A stretch of DNA of 64,000 nucleotides from Oryzias latipes (Eukaryota; Chordata; Actinopteri; Beloniformes; Adrianichthyidae): the NCBI RefSeq assembly GCF_002234675.1, contig NC_019862.2, positions 26,284,160-26,348,159 of the forward strand, in the 5' to 3' direction. Of the stretch, positions 40,539-52,290 are shown piece by piece. The position numbers and the translations under genes were made by a program. Position 1 is the stretch's first letter. Every line of letters starts with the position of its first letter. The notes below the pieces were generated by a model, which saw nothing but the letters and a program-made list of their open reading frames with translations, was not told the DNA's origin and searched no databases.

Positions 40539-41448
40539 TTCAACCTCTTAAGCCCTAGGAACCTCGTTGTTTGTCTACACATGCAGTCACAAGGCCCCAG
40601 TTAAGTGGAATTAACTAACAATCCAAAATGTGATGTCCACACATATCAACGCCAGGGGGGTATTCCAGAAAGCAGGTTATGCTAGCTCCCAAATAAGTTT
40701 GAGGCTAAAGAAATGTACAACCACCGCTTACGGTTCCAAAAACAGAGGTTTGTTTCAGGGTATGCTTAGTTCCCCCATGGCAACTCATGCTCTAAACATA
40801 ACCTGGTCTGGAGCAGGTTTAGTTGAAGGATAGTTTGTTTTCAGAGAAGTGAAGCAGCATGGTGTGTCCATTTGAAGATGATTTAGTGAATGAAGAAGCT
40901 CAGATAATACTTTTTCCACAGTGAGAGGGTGATAAGATCACATTTGGAAGTTGGAAAGATAAACTTTTTTACTTTTATCTAAGTTAATTATTTGCTTTAG
41001 TTAAGATAAATCAATTATTTTTAGTTAAGTCAGCTTAAAAATAAAACATAGTTATCAGACATATACTTTACTTTCATTTAAATTGATTCAATTAGGTTTT
41101 TTTTTTAATAATTCAAATAAGTAGGTGTAACTTTGGTGCTGCTGCTAGATCGGCACCGCAAAGGATTGGGTTCAAGTGTGGGTTTTTGACCAAATGTGTT
41201 CAGTTGTTTAACTGTTTTACTGTATTTTGCCCAGTTATTTGTCCTACTAAGTTTCATCCTTTCTGCACCATGAGTGAGAGGGAGGGAGAGGATGATGAGT
41301 TTATATAGCACCCCTAGTCAAATCCGGTCTTTTGGAACCGACATACCCAGAGTAAGCAAGTTCAGGCGGATTTCAGCCAGAGTTCAGGCTTAAAGTCAGG
41401 GTAGTTTAAACATGCTTTCTGGAATACCCCCAGGTCTTAAGAGGTTAA
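40539..41448. mobile_element. TTAA MITE (family 3) carrying a nested Harbinger element
   Basis: The outer inverted ends are 'caacctcttaagccctagg' (left, about 40,541) and 'aggtcttaagaggttaac' (right, to TTAA 41,445-41,448). The arms around CTCTTAAG are complementary. The interior from 40,655 to 41,431 is a separate Harbinger-type element, so the outer MITE is split into two short arms. Confidence 0.7.
40655..41431 (+). mobile_element. PIF/Harbinger-type remnant
   Basis: The ends are near-perfect inverted repeats: 'ggggtattccagaaagcagg' on the left and 'catgctttctggaataccc' on the right. At 40,859 an ATG opens 21 codons reading MVCPFEDDLVNEEAQIILFP, which resembles the start of Harbinger (HARBI1-like) transposases, then stops at TGA. 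The rest of the transposase is lost. The interior 40,970-41,310 and right end are shared, inverted, with 43,660-44,880. Confidence 0.75.
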
Positions 41449-43228
41449 CAGAATATTTTTGCACAAATGGCACCATAGGTAGTGAAACACAAAAAGACAA
41501 AATCACAACACCCTAAAGTCTTCAATGGTAGCAAAAAATTTGGATGTATCTTATCCATTTTTTAAATAACACACTGATATTGTCCTTTTACAGATGTGTG
41601 GTTGTGAAAATGTTTTCTGACATGACTGTGATCAGAATAATGCATTTTTATACAAACAAACTTTGTGACAAAATTTTAGCAAGTTTTTTAGCTAATTTGT
41701 ATGGTTTAGAAAGGAAAAGATGATTTCCAGGCAGTTCTGTTGTGGGACGTTTTGAAAAATTAAGCCCAAAAACAACAACAAAAAACCAACAACATCATCA
41801 TAATAATATGTAAGCCTGAGCAAACAACAAGACCAGGTCTTCTACACAAAGAAGGATACTTTGTCAATCTGTCACCAATGAGTTTTGTTTAACACAAAAC
41901 TATCAGTTGGGGAGGCAGAGATTTCAACCAGATTACCACATTTTCCACTTACTTTCTCATGTATGGAATTGTGGTTTTAAACTTGCGGGGCTTTCGTTTT
42001 CCGTGTAGTGTGGTGCCTTGATGGTGGTATAAGTTTGATATAGCGATTCCAGCAGAAGCATGGAGAACAGACTGAGATTTTACTGAAAAGAACCACTGAA
42101 ACAATACAATAAAGCCACTGCCTTTTTCCATCACAGGGGGAAATCCTGCTGCCTGAACAGCCACTGATAGGAGTAAGATGAGAAGGAGAGCAAGAGAGAG
42201 ATAAGAAAAAGGCATAATGTGTGGGAAGATGGGGGCGGAGGAACACTCAGAATTGAGTTTTTAGGGGCATCTAAATGCACAAGTAAGAGGTACCAAGGAA
42301 AAGAAGAAGAAGCACTTATGGCGAAAAGGTTCAGCAAGCAACAGAGAGATGTTGATAGGAGGAAAAGCTGCAGACTTTCCCTCAAGTCAGGATGCAGCTG
42401 AGTGGGAACACAATGCTTACAAAACCATGTGTCTCTGTGACAGTGCTGATTTTTTATCTTGAAAATAAACTCCACATGCAGCTACAGGAAAGAGCTCTTT
42501 GTCTTATGTCTGCACAGAATTGAAAACAACATGTTGACTACTGTTTAGTCTTACACACTGAACAGGTCAGAACTGTGTGGTCAAAAATCGGTAAGAATGT
42601 AAAGCTACAAAACAGACCTTAGGATTTAACATTATGATGGTGAAAATGGACAACAGGGGTGTGATACAATGCTGGTGAGGGGCTGCGTTAAAAACTGAAT
42701 ATAGTACAGCCAAGTAGAGTTAACTTCCAAGCTTCACCAGAAAGCAGCGAGAAACTCTCTAAACACGCAACAATATTTTTTCCGAGGTGGTTTGCTTTTT
42801 ACGCTTTAGCACGTAAATGGACTTCAGCAAAGGAACCATGCTGTGTTTTTTGACTACGACTTTTGAAGAAAAGCAATGCCAGGTCATTGCTACCCCACAT
42901 ATCTGTGTTAAACACTCAGGATGTCTTCACATTCTGGCTGACTTGAAATAAAGTGGAAATGCCAAAAGAAATGTTCACCTTTTCGAGTTGAGTGGTTTTC
43001 TCCCGGCATTCCAGTTTCCCCTCATTGTCCAAAAACATGTTTTATAGGTTGATTGGTGACTCTAAATGATCCCTTTGGAGTGGGTGGGAACATATGTTTG
43101 TCTGTATGTGTTCTCTTTGTGAGCACAGTTGATGAAAGAAAAAAACACAAAGAACAAAACCCTAATAGTCTCATGAGACCTCTGACCAGCCAAAGAACTC
43201 TTTTTGAGAATAGTTGGTAAACATCTTC
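41449..43228. other. Noncoding stretch
   Basis: No gene seen. Overlapping frames at 41,949-42,475 on the minus strand have no domain. Confidence 0.5.
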
Positions 43229-43420
43229 ACTCTAAAAAGAAAAAAGTTGATCCAACTTAAATGAATCACTTCAATTAGTAACACGTAATTGAATTAAGTG
43301 TATTCAACTTAATTTTTTAAGTTTATCCAACTCTCTATTGTGTTTTAATAACTCAAATTAACACATTTATCTAACTTAATATACATGTATCCTACTTAAT
43401 ACAATGTATTTCTGGCTTTG

Positions 43421-43423
<3 letters not shown>

Positions 43424-43472
<49 letters not shown>
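43424..43472 (+). repeat. (AT)n microsatellite
   Basis: About 24 AT units, continuing imperfectly to 43,486. Confidence 0.95.
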
Positions 43473-43476
<4 letters not shown>

Positions 43477-43959
43477 GTATATATATGGTTTCATTTGATG
43501 TTTATATTGAACTCACATATGCTAGAGTTAAAGCCAACTATTGTTATTTCTATACTAAAGACATGAATGACCCAGCATTGTATTGCACTACATGGCAGGA
43601 CTTTAGCTACTGTGAACTCTGTCTTTAATATTAGAGAATACGTCTTTCAGCACAAGGGAATTGGTCATCATCCTCTCCCTCCCTCTAACTCATGGTGCAG
43701 AAAGAAATAAACATAACAGGTTAAGTAACTAATTAAAAAAGAGTAAAACAGGGGGGTATCACAGAAACCAAGATTAAACCCTGACTTGAACCCTGAACTC
43801 TGGCTGAAATCCGCCTGAACTTGCTTACTCTGGGTATGTCGGTTCTAAATGACCGGATATGAGTTAGCGCAGTTACGCTCGACTTGGTAACCCTGGGTTA
43901 GCGTGCACGGCAAGTACATAAAGACGTTCTCAATGGATCGCCGATAGCCCAAATCACCA

Positions 43960-44125
43960 TGGAAAGGCGTGGAGAAAAAAGAGAGCACTATATTTCAGTG
44001 AGACGGAGTTGGAGATTTTAATGACGGCGTATGAAGATTATACGTCCATCAAAAAAGTAAAACGGCTGCATCAGCAAAAGAAAGAGTTTCTGCTTGGAGA
44101 AAAAGAACGGACAGGGTAAACGCAC
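43960..44125 (+). pseudogene. Relic of a Harbinger MYB/SANT-like DNA-binding protein
   Basis: One frame reads YFSETELEILMTAYEDYTSI at about 43,994-44,053. A second frame reads AKERVSAWRKRTDRVNA at about 44,066-44,116. Together they match the N-terminal MYB/SANT-like (NAIF1-type) domain of proteins encoded by fish Harbinger elements, broken by a frameshift between the two blocks. The block start 'ggggggtatcacagaaacc' at 43,751 is a decayed Harbinger terminus. It is non-functional. Confidence 0.65.
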
Positions 44126-45244
44126 GAGTTTCTGATCTTATTTCCAATTACATTGTGATGTATATACAACTTATAAAACTTCAATGAATTGATTCAATTG
44201 GTAACAAGTAATTGGGTTTAATTTATTCAACCTAATTACTTATGTCTATCCAACTCAATAGTTGTTTAGACAACTAAAAATTACATATTTATCTAATTAA
44301 ATGAAATATTACTCCAATTCAATTGAACTCTCATATTTCTAAGTTAGAGGCTGCAGATTTTTCTCATTTTTATAAAATTAAAAGAAATGATTCAGGAAGA
44401 TTTTACAATACATAACAAGCATAATGTTCATGACTCTGACTGTAACTTCAATTCCGATACTGTAATTTTGCACTAGGGGTGCAAAATAAACTGATCGTCC
44501 TCTCCCTCCCTCTCATTCATGGTTCAGAAAGAATTAAAATATAACAGGGTAAAATAACTTGACAAAACACAGTAAAACAGCTACAACTAAACGTATTTAG
44601 ACAAAAACCTACATTTGTACCCAAATCCGTCCAGACAGGCAGAGGGAATGATATCCCACAGTTCCTTGTGCTGCAAAGTAAGTCCTTACATCATGACGTA
44701 TTGACAGCTTCGCACCAAAGTTACACCAACTTAATTGAATTAAGTTGAATGAAAGTAAAATAACTATGTCAAACAACGTGTTATTTTTATTGATTGAACT
44801 AAAAAAAAGATTTATTTTCACCAAACCAAATAATTAAGTTAGATCAATGTAAAAAAGTTCATCTTTCCAACTACAGCCCAAATACTCTTTTTAGAGTGTT
44901 TAAGGCCTCACTGCACTGAATTTACAGATGATACACTAATTTACTGCAGGCTTTTTACATTTTTTCTTATCCAAAATGCATGGTACTAATGCCACTTACT
45001 CCTTTTTGTTCACTTCTGCTCTGTCTTTTTTGCACGTTCTTGATGAATCACATAAGGAACTCCAACACTTGCCAAACAAAATGGACTTTCTGAAGTACAA
45101 GAACTCTGGTCCAAACTGTAGTGGGAAAGCACCTTAGATCAATCTGAATATAACTTTTAAATTAGATAATTTTAAATTGGTGTTGCATTCCGCAGTTCAA
45201 TAGTGTTCATTAACAGTTGAATTCAAATGTGGAAGGAATAATCA

Positions 45245-45559
45245 TTAAAGGGCATATCATGCAAAATCTCCTTTTTTGAGCTTTTAAGTGTATTATTCTG
45301 TTAATCCCTCACAAAAAACGACCCCAACGCAGTACTGTGATCCTTTCACGCATTTCTGAGTAGCCCTCTAAAATTATGCTTTCTGAGCCTTTACCCCCTC
45401 CCAATCCACGAAAATGAGCGGGTACTCACATCACATTGTGACATAAATAACAAACATTTGACAAAAAAATAATTCTTTAGTGTGCCAAAGGTAATATATT
45501 ATCAAATAAATGGATGTAGTTTACTCTGAAAGACGAATAGCATGATATAGGCCCTTTAA
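45245..45559. mobile_element. TTAA MITE, family 4
   Basis: TTAA lies on both sides, with inverted ends 'agggcatatcatgcaaaatc' (left) and 'agcatgatataggccct' (right). 315 bp, no coding. This terminus is familiar from many fish genomes. Confidence 0.85.
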
Positions 45560-45576
45560 CCCTTGTTTTATGGTCT

Positions 45577-45834
45577 CATTGATCCATTATAGAATCCATG
45601 GATGATGTTGAGAAAGCGTCTTTAGTTTATCTATTCTGGAGAGCTCTACAAGGTGTCAGCAAGCACAACTCCAAGTCAGTGTACATAAGAGTTTTCAGAG
45701 ATGTCGTCTGGCTCCAACATGGTGACATCTGTATCGACAAAAGGGCGACTAAATTTACTTCATTTTGTTGGACCTTGAAGTAAGCTGGGTGACATCACGC
45801 TAACTCAGTCCAGTTCCCCTTTATACAGTCAATG
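45577..45834. mobile_element. MITE with CATTGACTGTAT-like ends, copy 1 (decayed)
   Basis: The left end 'cattgatccattatagaatc' and right end 'ctttatacagtcaatg' are inverted and diverged. The right terminus matches the better preserved element at 47,129-47,622. No clear target-site duplication is visible. Confidence 0.5.
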
Positions 45835-47128
45835 ATTTCTAACAAAGCTGAGTTTCTGATTAGTTGATGCGACGTGAATATTTACCAAGTTTTAGGTTTT
45901 GGAATAGATGCGGCGTGCATCAAACCTTTCTATACACTGCGCTGTTGTACAACCCAAAACTCGCCTCCACTCTCGAATCATGCCGGATGCTAAAGTCACA
46001 CAGCAGGAACTCGTGTGTCTTTGTATTGACTTAACAGAAATTGGATACCATTGACAAGCAAATTGCGTTTGGTGTGAATGTAGCATAAATGTGCTTGTAA
46101 TGACAAAAAGAAGCCATGAGCAAACATGGTTATGTACATGCTTGTACAGTCCCTAAAGTATTTTTTCTTTTACAATCTACATGTACAACAACGTGAATGA
46201 GACTCAACCAAATAAAAAATGATGACTGCTGTAACCTTTTCTTAATATGTCCCATAAAACCATGCAATTTTCTCTCAAACCATATAAGATCAGGTAAGTC
46301 AAAGTTAGATCACATTTAAGACTTTATTGACTACCACAATTTGACACTTACTGCAGTACATAAAGACAACATTAGCCGCCATAAAAGGTCTGTCTGTGCT
46401 GGTGTTTTATGGCACAGTTCATCCTCCTTAGGTGCCTCTCTAAGCCAGCCAGCGCCGGGGGACTGATTTACTTGTCACACAAGGGGGACATATTTAGACT
46501 AGACGTGCAGAAGAGAGTGAGCAGTAAAGCTGGCAGGGCAAAAGATGACCCAGACAGTGAGAGTGGGGGGCATTGGAGGGGGCAACGTCAGCTGCACAGC
46601 TTAACCTCCTGCTGATGATTTCTGACCAGAGGCCAAGGTGCAATGGACTTCACTACACTAATTACCCATCCTGACAGGAATAACACCAAATAGTCATGAT
46701 TATTATGAAGCCAAGTGGATGGCTTTTTCTATTGATGAGAGATTATATGAGAATAAGAGCCAGAATGTCTTAAAAATGATTGTGGAAGCATTTGTGGTAA
46801 AAGATCATGCAGTAAATGTGTAATGATACATGTTAAATGTTGTAGTTGGTGCAAATGTAAAATGTTACGACCGGTACATACATTTTTAAAATATAGCTGG
46901 TTTTTCTGGTAAACAAGTGAACTCACAGATATTTATTGCTAATGCTTGTTTTATATGTAACAAGTTTAAACTATTTAACATGTGGAGTACACTTGGAATG
47001 TACTAGAAATGTGTCTGTACACATATGGAACAGTTAGGGTATGTATTTAACCGAATTGCTGCAGGACCTCCAGACCACCAAGACTTTTCTTCCCTCACGT
47101 ATTAAAATAAATAAACTTTCTCTGAAAC
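45835..47128. other. Noncoding stretch upstream of jun
   Basis: 46,390-46,740 is non-repetitive and less AT-rich, with ATTA cores ('actaattaccc') and could be regulatory. No gene seen. Confidence 0.4.
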
Positions 47129-47622
47129 CATTGACTGTATTTGAGCACTGGACCCTGCGATTGTGACGTCACCCATAGCAAATGACTCGCTTCCGGTTCC
47201 AGCAAAGTGAAGTCAATTCAGTCGCCATTTTCAATGCGATGCGGAGACAACGTCAGCCACTTTTACCAATCAGGAGTGAGCTTGTTGGAAATCGACGCGG
47301 CTTCCACCGAAAAGGGGAAAATCTGTCAATCAAATGTCAGACGTGAGATCCAATGATTTCATTGCGGCATTTGATTGGACAATTTATAACTTGAATAGCT
47401 GGTGCTACAGAAAAAAGAAATTGACAAAAAAAATAATTAGGATTAGCAAGAACAAGTTAAAAAAAATGTAGTAGAGCAAGAACGGTTATTCATTCAAATA
47501 GAATGACTAATAGCTGTTTATTTCTCAATTGAAGTCTTTCGGATTTCGGCTTTTTTTGGACCAGCGGGTACTTCCTATTTGGTCTGCGGGGGTCTCAGTC
47601 CAGTACTCATATACAGTCAATG
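47129..47622. mobile_element. hAT-like MITE upstream of jun
   Basis: The terminal inverted repeats are CATTGACTGTAT followed by 'ttgagcactggac' on the left, and the matching complement on the right ('gtccagtactcatatacagt'). The flanking 8-mers are TCTGAAAC (47,121-47,128) and TCTCAAAC (47,623-47,630), seven of eight identical, as expected for a hAT target-site duplication. The interior carries CRE-like and CCAAT-like motifs ('gtgacgtcaccc', 'accaatcag'). It ends about 300 bases before the distal jun promoter element. Confidence 0.75.
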
Positions 47623-47924
47623 TCTCAAACAAAGGTGTGAATCAAATTAAATGTTTTAAAACGTTTAATTAATGTCTAAAAATGAACCCCCTTGCCTCCA
47701 CCAACACTCTTGCTGTTTCTGGGTTGATGATTTTATTTATTACTTTCTTTCTGAGAAAGCTGGTTAAAACGCTTTACTTTAACTATTTCCATTTAAATGA
47801 ATGTCTGTATTACAACAGAAAACCTAACAGAGCGGAGCTGAACAGCCGAGCTGCTGCTGCTGGAGCTCCGGACTCGGCTTGTCCCGCCACGACTGAAGAG
47901 CGGGTAACCAGATATTCAAAAACA

Positions 47925-47996
47925 AGACGTCATCCCACAATCCCCCGCGCTCACGCTCTCCTGACTGCATTACCTCATCCCACAATCCACCGCGAG
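47925..47996 (+). promoter_or_regulatory. Distal jun promoter: duplicated AP-1/CRE-like module
   Basis: Two copies of a roughly 27-bp unit lie 44 bp apart. Copy 1 has AGACGTCA (47,925-47,932) then 'tcccacaatcccccgcg'. Copy 2 has TTACCTCA (47,970-47,977) then 'tcccacaatccaccgcg'. TTACCTCA is the exact jun2 TRE known from the mammalian JUN promoter (bound by Jun/ATF2). Copy 1 is closer to a CRE. Confidence 0.7.
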
Positions 47997-48075
47997 AATA
48001 AGAATCTTCTGGCTGGTTGTCAGGGAGACGCGGCTTATCGTTTTAGACAACCCCGCCCCGAGACACGCCCCCTAG

Positions 48076-48140
48076 CCAATGAGAGAACGCCGTCATGACA
48101 TCATGGTTATTTTCGGGGACGCAGCGGCTGCAGATAAGTT
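48076..48140 (+). promoter_or_regulatory. Proximal jun promoter: CCAAT, jun1 TRE, MEF2-like site
   Basis: In order: CCAAT (48,076-48,080), TGACATCA (48,096-48,103, identical to the mammalian jun1 TRE), 'ggttattttcgggg' in the position of the JUN MEF2/RSRF site, and 'gcagataagt' (48,129-48,138), which is also present in the human promoter as I recall it. GC boxes lie just upstream ('cccgccccg'). The 126-bp spacing between the two TREs is close to the mammalian spacing. The transcription start is probably near 48,150-48,180. Confidence 0.8.
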
Positions 48141-48256
48141 TTGCCTCCACGCCGCACAGCTTACAGTGTACACACAGACAGGCGGAGGCAGCGGCTCGCG
48201 GCAGAAAAGTTTTACGCTCTCAGTGCGCTGTGCTCACAGAATCACAACAAGTTCGG

Positions 48257-48265
48257 ATGCGCTGA
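48257..48265 (+). promoter_or_regulatory. Two-codon uORF in the jun leader
   Basis: ATG CGC TGA lies in the presumed 5'UTR, 186 bases before the jun start codon. It would matter only if the transcript starts upstream as predicted. Confidence 0.35.
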
Positions 48266-48379
48266 CAGAGAGTTCAAGAAGTAGGTTCTCCGGCTGCGCG
48301 CAGTCGCATTTGGGATTTTTTTTTTTTTGTTTTTACGCACAGAAGACTTTTTGGAAGCCAGTTTTTGTCTTCGTTTTGA

Positions 48380-49420
<1,041 letters not shown>

Positions 49421-50092
49421 GGCGGCGGAGAGCCACGAGACTGATGTTGAAAGAATCGGACGCTTTCTGGGACGGTGTGTTCTCCCGAAACCATATCGGG
49501 GCTGGGATGATGTGGCGCAACACTGGCTGGACCGCGGGCCGCGCTGGTGCTCCCGGCGTCCCATGCGCTCCCCGGTGGCGCGTCCTGAAAGAGGCGCTCG
49601 GGACTGTGACACTAGCCACGAACCAGAGAGGGCACGGCAACACACACAGGACACCTTTAAGGGTTCTGTTTTTCTTGTTTTCTTTACAGAACAGAAGTTT
49701 TCTTGATTTTTGCTCTGCATGGAGCTTCTTCCTCTCAGCAGGCGAGAAGTTCACTATTTAGAGGATTCAAGAGCCTACAAAGACTTTTCTTGCTGCAGCC
49801 ATGATAAGGGTCCTCAATTTTGGGCGTGTTTTCAACTTTGCGCCTGGAAAGTAATAACAAAAGCTGCCTGAGTTTCTAAACAAGTTTTCTTATTGTAAGA
49901 AATTATGTTAGAAAAGCTTCAAGATCGACTTGTTTTTTTTCTAAAGCTGTTTAATGGGGTTTCACTCATTGTTATGTATATAAGATCAACTTGAAGTACT
50001 TATGTTTACTTTTTGTCATAAGAATACTGTATAATTTTTTTATGCTTGTTTTCTGAGGACTTCAGAAATGAATCAGTATTTAAGAAAATAAA
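49421..50092 (+). other. jun: jun 3'UTR with AATAAA
   Basis: A U-rich 3'UTR of about 670-690 bases ends at AATAAA (50,087-50,092). Several T-rich runs and ATTT motifs fit the unstable message of an immediate-early gene. The long frame at 49,228-49,761 is a shadow of jun and its UTR. Confidence 0.7.
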
Positions 50093-50109
50093 CCAGATAA
50101 AACAAATCA

Positions 50110-51072
50110 AGGAAGCTGTCTGTTCTTGTGACAGGGAAACTGTGGGTGTGCCATGTCAGGAGCTCACACAATAAAACATGCTGCAACATGTTGCAATAGC
50201 TGCTTGGGAGCTTCTCAAGGTAAATTCCATTAGTGCTGGTATTGATCCAGGCTAAAGTTATTGTGTTACAGCTGTCAGAGCGGCCCCGCTTAACCGATGA
50301 AGGCCATTCTACAGATCTCCACCATATCACACCTTAGCAGCCAGTCCCAAAAACTCCACATAAATGTGGAATTAGCACTTGGATCTGTTTTCCCTCCTTC
50401 TCTTGGGCCATCTAGTTGTCCAAGATTGCTTCTTGTGTTGCTGTAAAATATAAACAAAAAAGCTCAGGCATATTTAAACAAGAATCCATGAGTACAATGA
50501 AAGCTCAAATTTCTGTTGATATGCTTTATGCCTCAATCATAGTTCATGTTTTAACAAGTGATAATAATTTAGCAAGATTTAATTTATTACATGGATTGCA
50601 TTAACATAAAATAATGCAAACTGTTGTTGTGTCATCATAGAATGAATTAAAGGTAATAAAAGAATCCTAATATCGACTTTTTAATGACAATCATCAAAAT
50701 AATGTGACTTTTAGTTATCTATGGTCGTCAAAAAGTTATTCCAGAAGCAGCAGGTGTTTTAAGGTGAACAGGTGAGAACGACTGACTGAATCAAAACACA
50801 GACCCATAATCGATAATGACCCCGATCAACCACTAGAGGGAGACACAGGCTTAGTCATTTTCACTTTAAACCCTGAAACCCTTCCTTCACCTTTCCCGCG
50901 AATACCTTTAATGAAATGATAATCATTATAACACAGAATCTATCATTCTATGACACTGAAACATTACATTTAAAGTAGACCTAAGCCATATCTTACCTTT
51001 ACATCATATATATATTTATATATCTTTCACATTTAAATTTTTTGGGGGGTTTGTTTGTTTTTTTCCTCGGCA
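50110..51072. other. Noncoding stretch
   Basis: AT-rich. No gene seen. Confidence 0.5.
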
Positions 51073-51235
51073 TTAACCCTTGTGCTATCTTAGATGACCC
51101 CACCCTTGCGTTGAGGTGTTCTCCCTACCAGTGAGGTTCACAAATTATTGAACAAAAAAGGTTCAGAGCACTGTCTAGTGGGTCTAGATGACCCAACTCC
51201 CAACGTTAAAGTGCCTAGAATAGCACAAGGGTTAA
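51073..51235. mobile_element. Family-2 TTAA MITE, copy 2
   Basis: TTAA lies at both boundaries, with inverted ends 'cccttgtgctatcttagatg' and 'cctagaatagcacaaggg'. 163 bp, homologous to 36,651-36,866. Confidence 0.85.
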
Positions 51236-51354
51236 AGCATGTGTCACTCATTTACATTAACGTTAGACAGTATATCAGCCACCAAATTCAAGTTATTCCT
51301 ACATAATTTTGATTTTTTTTTTATATCAGTTTAGTCATTTTATAATTGAATGAC

Positions 51355-51620
51355 ATGGACCGGATGTCCAAAAGTAAACATCAAATTGAATGAAAATGCC
51401 GGCTTTTCTACGGGAACTTTGGTTTCAGCGTGATCGCGCTGCTGGGATTTGTCCAAGCCGCGTGACATCATTACGGAAAGCCGCGCGCTTCTCTGCCATA
51501 TAAGGAGCGGGCGCTCGGAAGATCTACGTCACAGGGCAGCAGCCGTGTCTTACGGGAAGTGGAGCCACTCTGTAATCTGCTGCTGCCCAACAGGCTGAGC
51601 CATGGGAAGTAATTCTCAAA
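51355..51620 (+). promoter_or_regulatory. Promoter-like island 2 kb downstream of jun
   Basis: A GC-rich, CpG-containing island in AT-rich surroundings. It contains TGACATCA (51,463-51,470, the same octamer as the jun1 TRE). CCATATAAGG (51,496-51,505) is both a perfect CArG (SRF) box and a TATA-like element. A CRE-like TACGTCA follows at about 51,523-51,529. The order and spacing (33 bp from TRE to TATA) look like an immediate-early promoter. No known gene follows. It might drive a noncoding RNA, act as a jun enhancer, or be part of an unrecognised repeat. Confidence 0.4.
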
Positions 51621-51664
51621 GGAGATTGGATTTACATTTGAAGGGCAAATCAATGAAAAGATGA
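51602..51664 (+). CDS. Small ORF (20 codons) after the promoter-like island
   Basis: ATG in a strong Kozak context (GAGCCATGGG) about 75 bases past the predicted start site. It reads MGSNSQRRLDLHLKGKSMKR, then TGA. It is basic with no recognised motif. It could be a translated small ORF of a noncoding transcript or chance. Confidence 0.15.
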   Translation: MGSNSQRRLDLHLKGKSMKR

Positions 51665-52014
51665 AGCCGATTAAAGGCTTTAAAGAAATGCAAATGACAC
51701 AAACAAGGGATGAAAAAGGATGTGGACTCCGCCCAAAAACGCAATTTATACCTATAGAAATAAATATTTCCACATTTTTATCATTCAATCATGTCTGCTA
51801 GTTGAAGTTTATATAAATTAGCAATAAAATCTGTCAAGCTCTTGTTTTTCTGAATAAATGATCTCTGGTTAAAAAAGTTCATACCTGTTTCATAAAACTA
51901 TAATTTCTTGAAACTGTATTATGTTTAAACATTAAAATCTTGAGTTTTTATTTGACAGAAATTAGAAGTGTGCTCTTATTTCAAGATCTTCTCTTTTTGT
52001 TGAAGATAATCAAT

Positions 52015-52290
52015 TTAATTCAATTCAATTTTATTTATATCACCCACCAATTACAACCATAGTCGTCTGAATGGGCTTCATAACAGTAATTGTATAAGAA
52101 CATCATAAAATACAACAGCTGATTGCTAAACTAAACTAAACAGACTAAGCTAAACTGGGCATCCCTGCCCTTGGACCCTCCTTCTCGGTGAGGTAAAACT
52201 CATAAAAAAATGGATTCTGGGGGGAAAAAATGAAGAAACTTCTGGGTTGTCCACATGAAGCACGTACAGACGATGTAACAGAAATCTTAG
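52015..52290 (-). mobile_element. L2-type LINE 3' tail
   Basis: Reverse-complement match to the 3'UTR of the element at 20,940-22,200. It starts from the 'aattcaattcaattttattt' tail (52,020) through 'gggcatccctgccc' and 'aacttctgggttgtccaca'. 5'-truncated, no coding left. Confidence 0.75.

Larger units (their letters stand above)
43229..44897. mobile_element. Composite element with ACTCTAAAAAG ends and Harbinger pieces
   Basis: The outer ends are inverted: ACTCTAAAAAGA at 43,229-43,240 and its complement within 44,884-44,897. Subterminal sequence consists of degenerate AT-rich units around 'aacttaattgaattaagttg'. Inside are an (AT)n tract and Harbinger-derived sequence. The blocks at 43,660-43,840 and 44,440-44,880 match the interior and right end of the element at 40,655 in inverted orientation. 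Confidence 0.6.
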
